From NCBI GenBank assembly GCA_910591455.2, contig OU342819.1, positions 745,001 to 809,000 of the forward strand: a stretch of 64,000 nucleotides of DNA, given 5' to 3'. The notes below the pieces were generated by a model, which did not search any database, had not been told where the DNA came from, and saw nothing but the letters and a program-made list of their open reading frames with translations. This stretch comes from Pholis gunnellus. Lineage: Eukaryota; Chordata; Actinopteri; Perciformes; Pholidae. Below, in pieces: positions 34,707-47,600 of this stretch; positions within the stretch are counted from its first letter, which is position 1; every line of letters begins with the position of its first letter. The position numbers and the translations under genes were made by a program.

Positions 34707-35589
34707 CAGGGGTGGCCAACACGCGGCTCGCGAGCCGCATGCGGCTCTTTGCCCGGTTTCATGCGGCTCTTACGTTCATATCGAAGTTTGTATTTGTGTT
34801 TTTTTAATGTGCGTGTTCGCTTCGCTTGAGTTAAATACGGTATTTTCGTCAAACGCGCATGTGCGGCCACAGATTACGTTCCTCGTCGACCCATTTAACG
34901 CCGAGATGGACTGTTTGAAAGCCCCGCTAGTCACAGATGAGGATGCGGCTGAGTTGGAGATGATCGATCTTTGTGAGGAGGACCAACTCAAACCTGCTTT
35001 AAGGGACGGGACCATTGAGTTCTGGAAAAGTGTGCCAATGAAAAAATACCCCAATGTCAAACGGGCTGCGCTTAAGATACTGTCAATGTTTGGGTCAACA
35101 TACGTCTGCGAGTCTGTGTTTTCTACCCTGAAACACGTGAAATCAAAGCATCGATCTGTTCTGACTGACACCCATGTGAAAGAATTGCTTCGAGTGGCAA
35201 CAACGGAATACAAGCCAGATTTGAAGAGGATTGTTCAAGGCAAGGAATGCCAGAAGTTCCACTAAGTAACATGCATAGTAAAAGAAAAACACTATTGTAA
35301 ATTATTATATTTTTGTTTGTGGACTTAGTTGAACTGAGAGTTTGTCTGTGTGAGACAGTGCACACAATGTTCATTGTTGAAAATGACTGGCCTGTGGTCT
35401 TAGGAGTCAATTTCTGTCATTATCATGTTGGTGTGTGACATTTACAATAAATCTGGCTGAGCAAAGGTATGTGTGTGTGTGAGGAAGGGATAGGGTGATG
35501 TTCATGTGTGCCCATGTGTATGATGTGGCTCTTTGCAGTAACACAGTAAAAAATGTGGCTCTTGGTCTCTGACTGGTTGGCCACCCCTG
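34707..35589 (+). mobile_element. hAT element (CAGGGGTGGCC family), non-autonomous
   Basis: The ends are CAGGGGTGGCCAAC and GTTGGCCACCCCTG, perfect inverted repeats of 14 bases. The 8-bp duplications CGCTAGGC are at 34699-34706 and 35590-35597. At 883 bp it keeps only the C-terminal coding part of a transposase. It is nested in the older hAT transposase relic around it. Confidence 0.95.
34807..35265 (+). pseudogene. hAT transposase C-terminal (dimerisation) region
   Basis: A 152-codon open frame. The part from LVDPFNAEMDCLKAPLVTDE onward matches the C-terminus of hAT transposases of the EPM2AIP1/GTF2IRD2/FAM200-like kind: EFWKSVPMKKYPNVKRAALK, FGSTYVCESVFSTLKHVKSK and RSVLTDTHVKELLRVATTEY (hAT dimerisation motif). 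It is uninterrupted to the TAA, so the deletion that made this element is recent or the frame has been kept. The N-terminal BED finger and catalytic residues are missing. Confidence 0.88.
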
Positions 35590-35597
35590 CGCTAGGC

Positions 35598-37356
<1,759 letters not shown>

Positions 37357-37777
37357 TGTGTCACGAGGCATGATGGAGGACTCAAACACAGACCAGGCAG
37401 AGTAGCGTGAAGAAGGTAATTTAATGAACAATAATCCACAGCAGACTTTACAGGACTTGGCAGGGGATCCACAGAACAGACAAGAGACGAGGGGGGAAAT
37501 CCAGCAGGGATGAGACAGGGAAGGCAGACTGGAAAACCGGGAACAGGACAAGCCGAACGAGCGGGTAGACATTACAAGGATCTGGCAACGAGTGACTGAG
37601 GGGCAGGAGTTTATGAAGAAGGAAGAACAGGTGAGAGGAGTTGTGCTGATGAGGGGAAAGTGCTTGATTAATGATCAGAGGCAGGTGAAGGGAATTAGGC
37701 TGAGGGAGTGACTGACAGGCAGAGTGGAGTAACACAAAGACACACAGAACACAGAGGCAAAGCCTAATCGTGACACA
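37357..37777. mobile_element. MITE-like inverted-repeat element, 421 bp
   Basis: TGTGTCACGA at 37357-37366 pairs with TCGTGACACA at 37768-37777. The interior is purine-rich and non-coding. No clear target duplication was found, so the class is open. Confidence 0.55.
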
Positions 37778-39128
37778 GTGTGGTTGAAACTGATCTGATC
37801 TTTCCTTTATTTGACTTGTTTGATGATGTAATGCTCCACTGGCGCTAGTTTCTATTTCTGTAGTGTGTTGTTACCTTAACAAGACTAACAGTCTACAACA
37901 GGGGCGTTTCTAGGAATTGAGCGGTCTGGGGCTAAGCCCACACTATCTGGAGCTGAGGCAAGGCTCTTGAGTGGTAACTGCTGTTCTGCCTGGAACACTA
38001 CTGCTGAAAATGTATTTAATTTGACTGCATTGTATGACTACTGCAAGTATAACATTTCACTTGAAATTTGATTTCTAACGGTAATGTTAAGAATTTGCCT
38101 TGGACAAAATGGACACCGCACTTACCAATAAAACTGTCTATGCCTATCTGTTGCCATACAGGGAGATGCAAAAATGATTAAATTCAATTCAATTCAATGT
38201 TAAACGTCAGGGAGAGACGAGGATCCCTCCATCAGGATGCACAGAATGCAGAAGATGTCATGTGTACAGAATGAACAACATACAATTACAACAAAGTCAA
38301 TCCAAATGACAGAAATGATACATAGAATATTAGCTGAATAATAATAGAAAAATACATGAACTAAATAATGACAGACACCCAGAGCAAAACTGGTATTTAG
38401 TTGATTAGTAGTTCAATGTATTATGACTTTTGTAACACTGTAAGTATCATTAATAGTTACCGTATCACCTTTTTCATTTTTTCTTATTGCAGAGCGAGCC
38501 TATTGTATTGTCTAACACATTCCATTGTACTGTGCTACATATCACTAATACAACTAATACAAATGAAAATACAATTGTAAAATAAAAATGAAAAAGACTA
38601 ATAAAACTGAACAGACTCTTTTCTTCTTTCAGGCCATCACTCTGATGAACATTTGAATCTATTTTTCTCTGTGACAGTCAATATAAATCCTATGTGCTGT
38701 ATTTACAGTACAGGGCTTGGCGTTATGCTCTAGTACTGCCGATTTTCCATTGTTTTTTGGATTATAGCTGAAAATAAGCTCTGTGGCAAACACATTTTTG
38801 TTCAGCACAAATGAACCCTACTTTAATGATTTTTGGAGCATGAATGCAATCACCAGAAGTAAAAAAAACAACGATAGGCTTTTAACAACACTACACCACA
38901 TCCGCATGAGTGAGTATACACAACGAGGCTGTGAAGGAGGAATAGTTAGCATCATGACATTAAGTCTTATTTTGCTTTTTGTAAGCAACTGCTTTTTTAA
39001 AGAAACATAAAAAGGTTCAAATCGAACCAAAAACCCATTAAAAAAAACCTAAGAGGGAACCGGATGTGTAAAAACGTAGACTCATTTCTGTGTTTTAGGA
39101 CTCATTTCTACAGAACTCTATAGACATC
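37778..39128. other. Intergenic, unassigned
   Basis: AT-rich, with an ATTCA minisatellite (ATTCAATTCAATTCAAT near 38180). No gene recognised. Confidence 0.4.
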
Positions 39129-39990
39129 TTTACATGTTGTAACGGATTGTATATGGACCCAATTGCAGCAAACACGGTTCCAGGAACCGTTGGCTTTTAT
39201 CATAAACTCAACAGGTACAGACTGACACATCAAAGTCTCTGGCAGAGTAGCAGAAATGTAATATCCAATATTATATTTATCAGACATATCCATCTCGACC
39301 TCCTTCTCCTCAGCATCAGTGGGTGAGTTGTCCCCGCCAGAAGACGGCTCCTCTTCATCCTCCCCAACATCTGAAATTACAGATGGAAGAGGGGGAACAG
39401 AGTCTAGCTGGGTAGCCCCAGTGGGCACAGAGGCCTTGGAGGGCTGGTCAGGATGGCAGCGGGGAAACTCCCTGATGAGAGGGGCATCCAGAATATGTCG
39501 AGCTGGGACCCAGGATCTTTCTTCTGGACCGTAGCCCTCCCAGTCGACCAGGTAATGCAGTCCTCTCCCGGCGAACCGTGTAGGTAAGACCTCCATCGAT
39601 GAATCGAGGTGGCGGTGGAGGTTGAGCAGCAGGAACCCGTGGACTCTCTCGAACCGGCTTCACCTTGGAAATGTGGAATGATGGGTGGACCTGCATGGAA
39701 CGGGGCAACTTGAGCCTCACTGCTGCAGGATTGATGACCTTCTGGATCTCGAATGGGCCAATGAACTTGGGTGCCAACTTCTTAGACTCTACCCGCAAGG
39801 GTCGGTCCCGGGTCGACAACCGCACTTTCTTGCCAACCTGGTAGATGGGGGCTTTGGTGCGGTGCCGGTTGGCTGAGTGGAGGAGCGCTGCTCTGGCTTC
39901 GGCCCAGGTACGGCGGCAGCGGCGCACAAAGGCACTGATGACAGGGGCTACCATGCAAGGTGCCTCCTGTCCATCAGGACTGATTAACAT
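39129..39990 (-). pseudogene. Ty3/gypsy retrotransposon, 3' end of pol with chromodomain and possible LTR end
   Basis: Minus-strand frame 39990-39448 encodes the integrase C-terminus: LHSANRHRTKAPIYQVGKKV, LSTRDRP, KLAPKFIGPFEIQKVINPAA, LPRSMQVHPSFHISKVKPV. A second frame gives the chromodomain YLVDWEGYGPEERSWVPARH followed by HPDQPSKAS. The switch near 39575 shows a frameshift. Sequence to 39129 ends in GGGTCCATATACAATCCGTT then ACA, possibly part of the 3' LTR. All upstream retroelement parts are missing. Confidence 0.88.
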
Positions 39991-40060
39991 TCACACCCAT
40001 TCATACAGCAATTTGGAGTTAAATGTCTTGACCCTGCACTGCCACTGAGCCACAGGCGTT
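39991..40060 (-). repeat. SINE-type fragment
   Basis: AACATTCACACCCATTCATA and CTGCCACTGAGCCACAGG match the SINE at 55089-55307 in the same (minus) orientation, including the reverse of the box A region. Confidence 0.55.
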
Positions 40061-43000
40061 CTACATTGCACACAGATGATAGTTTGGGAAAAACAACTAG
40101 TTTTATTTTCATTCTTACATTTCAAATTATCTCTGATATCAGATATTACAGCATATATAAATATATTTTGAATACTGTACCACATGAAATACAGCTTGTA
40201 TATGCTGTCATCATTATTTACATCATCATTATTTACAGTCAGTGTGCATATTGTCATGTGTATCAACATCATCACATCTTCACTGCTTTACAGACTCAAC
40301 AGTAAAACACATCATAACAAACAAACAGCAGATCTTTACACATGGTCTCTTTAAAAGAATGTAGCAGGAGCAGTGCACAATGTTCAGTCACTTCAAAAGT
40401 GTTTACTACAACCCACACTAATGAAACCAGTTGTGCTGCCACACAGTGATAACATGAGAGTCAAGACTAAATCTATACTTTAGGTAGAGATCACACAATA
40501 TATTTATTATGAGAGTTTAAGACAATGTGCTTTTGAGAATAAATTGCAAACAAAGAAACATTCAAATCAAAAGCTGAACCCTCAATTTAAATACCGAGCA
40601 GAGGGACAAACATTACATACTGTAGCACTTGCAATTTTCCTGTGCTGCCTTGCAAAATTGATTATGAAAAGTATTCTTGACCTTTGAAACAGAAGTTTAG
40701 CCAAAATCATAACCCCAGGTCTCCATGACAACTGTAGCAAACTCCGTTCACTGAAGTCAATGATGGATTGCAGTTGAAAGCCCTAGAAGAAGTTTGCAAG
40801 TGACTTTGACACAAAAGACTGCCGTTCCTTTCCTGTTTCCTACTGATAGTCATGATTAGTTTCTTGAAACCATTGTTACCAACTAAATCATTTTAAGTCT
40901 GAATCTAACCACACTGCATAGCTACTGTTTGTAGTGGTGATTTGTCACAGTTTTGGAAGGTATGAACAACAACATGTTTTGGTTCGGTATTATTACCTTC
41001 TTCACAGTTAGAATCCTTGTGATTTCCATCCTGGTTGCGTTGGTGACATCTGTGGTTACAGTGTTTAATACTACGGCAAATCCTTATTGAGCAGCTACTG
41101 CCAGGAATCCAACAGAAGAGGTGTGTGTGTGTACATTGCAGGGTCTTGTTGTTTCAATAAAGATGTTGGTCACACAATAAAAGTCATCCCATGTTTTACC
41201 ATGACAACTTAAAGCTCAGAGAAACGCATTAAGAGACCAAAAGCCCCATTCTGTTAACTGAAGTTAGTCTTATGTATAAAGAAGTTCAGCGCCTGCTGTA
41301 ATTTCACTATCTGCCATGAAAACCTTTTTATTGAAACTGTATGAGGGAGTCTTCCTGTCTGTTCACAGAAAGCTATATTTGGAAGTGAGAGCAAAAAAGC
41401 AGAAGAGTGAACACAGCAGAGGGAGAACTGAACTGAACTGAACTTGTGAATGGAAGCAATATGATGGCCTCTCCTATTAACTAACTATTAACTCTCCTAT
41501 TAACTGATCAGACACTTTTGGTAAGAGAGCAAGTCTGTCATGGAACCCAAAATGTGGGTCACGTGCACTATTAGGGGCCGTGTCCATTAAAGAGTTTTTT
41601 CCTGAGGCCAGTGGGAGTGCCATGTATTTACGCTCTGCTACAATCAGCAGCCGTGTCACAAGGTGCTGAATGTCTATTCTGAGCTGAGCGCTTCATATTT
41701 GGCGTTTCTTTCTGGTCACTGACAGTTTAAAAAATGTTCATCAAAAGTCTTTTACTATGAGTATGTTGTGGTCTTACTGTGTACATTATGCTAATGTTTT
41801 TACTGTGGACTTTATGTTGACCTCATGTCTGGAGCACCGGACCAAAGGAATTTCCCCGTGTGGATAATAAAGTGGATCTGATCTGAACAAAACGATAGAC
41901 TCACCAAGATGTTTCCTCGCCGGCCGACACTTTTATTTTAAATATATTCTGCATCAGAAGCAACCAAAGTGTCTCATTGAAAAAACGCTGCACCTCTAAA
42001 GCACCCTCAAACAATCCCAGATTGCCGTTTTCTACAGAGCATCTGGCATTTTGAAGTGGGCAAAAGACTTTGGTGGAGGCGGGCCCTGAAGCCTTGATCC
42101 GACAGAGGGCATTTTAGGAACCTGGGGTGGCTTTTATAATTGTTTTCAATGAGCGTAAAATCTGCGTTGCTAAGTGCCAACCCTAGTTACCATGATCTAA
42201 ACAGAAAACAGCAGGAGGCAAATCAGTGAGATTTCAGGGTGAGGTGTTTCCATTTGATTTTCATTTAAGCTGTGTTAACTATTAAGTAGCCTACAGTTCA
42301 TGGTTTGGGTTAAGCTAACGGCAGCACTCATTCCTTCGTGCAACAACCGTGCACATTGCTCTGTCTGATCAGACCCTTAGACCATATGGTGCTGATTATA
42401 TTTGAATTTCTATTGAATTTACTATTTACATTTGAATTAAGTCAGCAGGACCTGTGGAGTACCACAAGAATCAACAGGTCCCCCTTTTAGGAAACGTTAG
42501 CATGCTCCTGTTAGGCCAGATTTACATCTATTTTCCACTGGCTGATGGTGGTCCCCTTGACTCACGTCAGTGCAAAAAGAATGACCAGACATGCCAGGAT
42601 CATCTCTTACCAAATAAAGACAAAGCTGAGGGGACTGTGTTTGGCGCATGAAATAAAATTCAGAGAGGTTTTGATACTGTGGGTTGAAACAGCGCCGCTT
42701 TGTTTCACCTCAGTCCCTAAATGTGCTGTCACAGACAGATGAAACTGAAATAAAAAACTGAATTTAAAATGCACTGTGCACCTTCTTTTCAATTCATATC
42801 TCTTTAAACAGTCACATTTTCCTTACTTACTTATTCATTAAGACATGTAAAAAAGTCAGCTCTTGAAGAACAACTTCAAAAAGTTCAATAAATACCAATA
42901 AAACTAACTGCATTAGCTTTAGGTTTGACATTTAAGCCTTGTCAGTTGAAAGCGGTCCATTGTATTTATGTCTGTCTTTCTTGTACAGCCACACGCAACT

Positions 43001-44316
43001 GCAGTCTAACATTAAACACTTAAAGGTGTTTGAATTGATGCTTGTAGCCTACTTCAGGGTGGCAGTCACAAGACTTGTTACAGTAACTACCTGACAGATG
43101 ACAGCAGTGTACTTTTCTATTCAGCCCTAAATCTACAGGACTACGTTCATCTACAGTGAGGAGTTTAGCATGAACACACAACTCTGTACAATGACTCAGC
43201 AGTCTCTTTGAACAGAGACTAATAACAATATAAAAACCATCAAACATTCAACAAGAGGAGCTAAAATGACAAATTACTTTATGGATACATACAACCAGTT
43301 ACTTTGTCACAAAACTGACATCATCATGGAGTCTGTCCTTTCGTCCAGCCTCTTAATACAGTACATAGCACTATCTAGACACATTAGGAGGCAATATTGT
43401 AAGGTACAGATATGATAAATGCTTTGCCATAGCATCTTGGTCTCCAGCGGACTCTTTGCTAAGCCCCACACCCCATTAGCTACTCTTGCTATGTCCGTCT
43501 TTCAATTCTGGCACTGCAGTTTTCAATGATAACGTAAACAGATTTACCATCAGAATTCTTGGGACTGTGATTTCACACATAAGTTAACAAAAGCAGTCTT
43601 CACCTTTTTGTCAGAGACCATCTATTTTGTCAGCTGAAATGACAACTGTCGCTGGCAGATTTTGTCAGCTGTAGCTTGCTTTTTTACTCTAATATTTTAA
43701 ATTGTTTCTGGCTGTTTCATTTCAAAATGAGAGCCCTGTTTAAAGGGGTCTTAAATATGCACTTATACATGGTATCATGCTAAAAGACTGAGGCTAATGC
43801 TACACAAACACACTTTAGCTCTAATGCTTTTGGTTTTGGAGGGTGGTGTATTGCTCTTGATAGAGTCCAATAAATACATATATAACTTAAACTAAAGAGC
43901 TTGTCTTTCTTTAATCTTAAGGCAAGAACATTTAGTTTTAGAAGTTGACATCAATTCCGATGGTTAACCTGCTTCCATTGTTATGAGCAGTGTTACAATG
44001 GGAAACGGCTAGCACCTGCAGCTAAGGAGGCCAGGGCTAAGCTGACAGCGGTTGTTTCTCAGACTCTGGATGGCACATGATAAATCAGTGGCAGATTAAA
44101 TACAAAATTGTATCATAAACAAAAAAATAACATGTTGATCTGCTCGAAAACTGGTTATCCTCCGGCATCAGCTGATTGGTGGAAGGGGTCTTGGAGTCAG
44201 CTGCTCCAACAGATACTGATTTATTTTTCAAACTATGTTCGTACTTCATTTTCTCCATCTCCATGTAGCTGTGAACATCATTACTGTCCTCGTCCCTCCC
44301 AATGTTCACCACTACC
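40061..44316. other. gabbr1 3' side: 3' UTR and flank
   Basis: No exon, TE or RNA gene recognised in about 4.2 kb, the longest quiet stretch in the window. The part next to 44316 is gabbr1 3' UTR. A minus-strand AATAAA at 44225-44220, about 92 bases after the stop, could be a poly(A) signal, but many others exist further on. Confidence 0.5.
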
Positions 44317-44604
44317 TCACTTGTACAGCAGCTGCAGATGGCTGGTGTGGCAGTTATTTCGGCTGATCTTGCTGTCCGGCTGGTAGAGGCTGGACGAGTT
44401 GCCGAAGGGCTGAGGGATGGGGTGGATGTCAGAGATGGGGGTGGGGTAGCCCGGAGGAGGGGCCAGGGACCGTGGGTCACTCTGGGAAATGGCATTGGAT
44501 GAGGAGCTGTGGTTCTGATTGGTGACAGTGGACGCTCTTCTCCTTGAACGCAGGGCCTGTCGCTCAGACAGCTGGTTTCTTAGCTCAGACACACGCTCTT
44601 CTTT
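44317..44604 (-). CDS. gabbr1: gabbr1 terminal coding exon
   Basis: 288 nt including TGA (44319-44317). Encodes KEERVSELRNQLSERQALRS then RRRAS, giving the coiled coil and the RSRR ER-retention motif, then a Ser/Pro-rich tail ending HLQLLYK. Acceptor CCCTCAG. Frames on the other strand here are shadows. Confidence 0.95.
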   Translation of the reverse strand, partial: KEERVSELRNQLSERQALRSRRRASTVTNQNHSSSSNAISQSDPRSLAPPPGYPTPISDIHPIPQPFGNSSSLYQPDSKISRNNCHTSHLQLLYK

Positions 44605-47600
44605 CTGAGGGGACAAATAGTGACAACAACTCACCAATCTTCTCCAGGGACAAGTCCTCTGATCCTAAATACTGGTTTATGGTAGGCTTATGGTGTAATT
44701 TGTTTGATTGTTGAAAGCAGTTGTGTGGAAAGACATGTTTCAGAATGATTCCCTAAACATGGCTTAACGGGTCGGTTTAACCAAATTCACATCCATCTAG
44801 TGGTATCAATCCCTGACAATAGTTTGGATTTCAATTCCCAGGTTTTGAGATATGTTGTCAAGATATCTGTCTCACACAATGCATCCAAAGTAAACAATAG
44901 TAAATGTGTGCTACTCAAAGTATTGAAAAATGGAGTGATCATTCTTGAACTGGTAGTTTTTGAATATAGTAGTTTGATCAAAGAAACCAGAAAAGTTACA
45001 GAGATGCCTTGTCATCATGTGATATGTGAAGTATGAATAGATATGATGACAACTGAACCAATTCTGTCCGCTGAGGAAGGCTTTGAGGCCTTTTTTTGTT
45101 TGTTTTATCATATATTGAAAAATTCATATTTACAAAGTCAAGATCAAAATCTTAATTCTATGCTATCTTCTGGACATATATTTTAATCCTAATAAGAGAT
45201 TTACCTGCTAAATGTGAGTGAAAAGAGAAAGGACCTGGCTGACCTCCTGGATGATCTTCTGGAGCTCCTTGTTCTCTCTCTCCAGCTGTCTGGACTTCTC
45301 CTCGTCGTTGTTATTGGTGGACGAGCCGGTCTTCATGGTCTCCTGGGCATCGGACTGCCACTCACCCCGTGTGATCAGACGCCGCATCTACAAATCATGC
45401 ACCTGTTATCCTATCTATACATGTAAGACTTGTCATGAATGTTCACCAGTCACTGACGGAGTTCATCAGGGGTCAGTTTTTGGACTGACCACTTATGTGC
45501 TTAGCATATTTTTGAGACCTGAATACATGTTATTATTATGGTTATTTGTTACTGGGCCCAGATCTTTGTCATCATTTAGAATAACCACAATAGGAATATG
45601 TGGGGTGAAAGAATACTTAACTTTTCACCTTGAGTCTAAGATTGAACAACTTAATTTTAACCCAATTTTATCGACCCTTCACTGTGGACGGTTGTACTTG
45701 AATGGAATGAACTTTTTTTATCCTATTCATATTTTATTTTGTACTATTCTTATTATATTTGATCGTTTTTTCAGATTTTTCTATTGTCTAATTGTATATT
45801 TTAAGACAATATATCTATGGTGTAAAGGACTAAATGTTTTGCACACATTTATACTTTCTGACTCCCAATCTTGTTGATGCTTAGCTCTTCCAGTTGAAGT
45901 TAAAATGGATTCCTATTCATCTGAGCTGGTTTAATATACGTATATTTATAATATCATTTTTTGTTCACACTTTTATTCTGCAATTGTGTTATCTTTAATG
46001 ATTGTATTCTACATCCAGATGCTTTGGAACCAATTAATAAACATTTATGTTTCTAAGCTCACAAAATACACGGCTTCTCCATCATTGTCCATCAAGTGTC
46101 TTTTTCAATATATACTTACAAGATATACTGTTTACATTTGAATAAATACTCACCCATTAATGAAACAATTTACTCTCTTTGAAGATTAAGAAATATTTAC
46201 ATTACAGTAGCAGGAAGCATAGTGCATTTAGGGGCATTTTGGACATGATTTACAGAATACAGAATTAAAACTGTGTTCTGATTAAATGTCTGTTTTTTCA
46301 CAAAGCCATATTCTCAATCTCTAATGTTGATATATAATATTGTTTGGATGACTGCTTAGAATGAGATAATATAAATACCCTGTAATCTGGATGAATAGCC
46401 ATACATTCCTGTTGCTGAATAGTTATACAATTATGGACAATAGTTGGCTTCCACTTTGAAAAATAAGAGCTGCTTCCCACTCACCCACAGAGAGAAAACT
46501 GCTGAGTGAGTCATTGTTTGAGCTGCTTCCATCAGTTTAAAAACCATGGACACATTTAAGCAGAAGATCTAACAGCATGTCCTGCATTCAGTCACTGATT
46601 TATCTACACAGCTTTCCTGAACCCAGCCAGTATTTCATCCAAACTAACCTGCATTATATGCTCCATGTTTCCATATACTGTACATAATAAAAGTCTAAAT
46701 TTTGTGCGTCACATTGCATTCAATTCAATTCAAAACACAACAGCATGTTCCTCAAAATGTTTAGTTCTGATGTAATGGTCATTTGGACTATTATGTGTGT
46801 GTTCAACTACTTCATGGTAAGTAGAGGATGTCAAAGTTAAACCTATAAGTTACTGCAAAGCATCTTTACAAAGGACGGTTTGAATGGTAACTTCAAATCA
46901 TGAGTTAAGTGATCTAAGATATTGTGCATTTAACACATAAATGAATAACCACCTTCTCATCTCACTCTGAAAAAAGGTAAAAACAACTAGCCTGGATCCG
47001 TCCAAAACAAAAATACAACACCAATTTAGTTCACTGATTAAAACATAGCATCTTGTTTGTTCAATGAGACCTCACTAATGCTCTTGTGGCTGAATGGGTG
47101 CAAATCCCTGGTGGAAAAAAAGCAACCAGAAAAATGGAGGCTGTTAATAATAGTAATTAATGCATCAATGCATTAATCAGCCTGGTCGCGAGAAGGGTCA
47201 GAGCAAATTGATACACAGAAACACACAACCATGGTGAAAGCATAGCAGACTATTGGAGACTTGAGCAGGTATAGATGCTGACACAGCTAGGCTGAGCCAA
47301 TCTACAAGTCATTATGTGATATATTGTTCTAGCCCAGATGACTTAGATCCCTGATGAAAGGCAATCTATTACATCTGAAACTTTCAGCTGTAATCTACAG
47401 GGAGGATATGCTGAGAGGAGGACAGTGCTCTGCTTTTACCTTGGGGACGAACAGAACCACCAGAGTGATGTAGACCGAGAAGACTATGGCCAAGGAGGCG
47501 AAGGCGAAGGAGGCGTCCTGCTGAGAGGACAGGATCATGGTGACTGGAGCTGTTATCATACACAGCACCTGAGGAAAACGGTGGATAGAAAAAACATGTT

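Noticed and set aside
45218..45877. 219-residue open frame on the plus strand, the longest in the window
   Set aside because: Its start is antisense to a conserved gabbr1 exon and the rest is AT-rich intron with Phe/Ile/Leu-rich translation; no domain.
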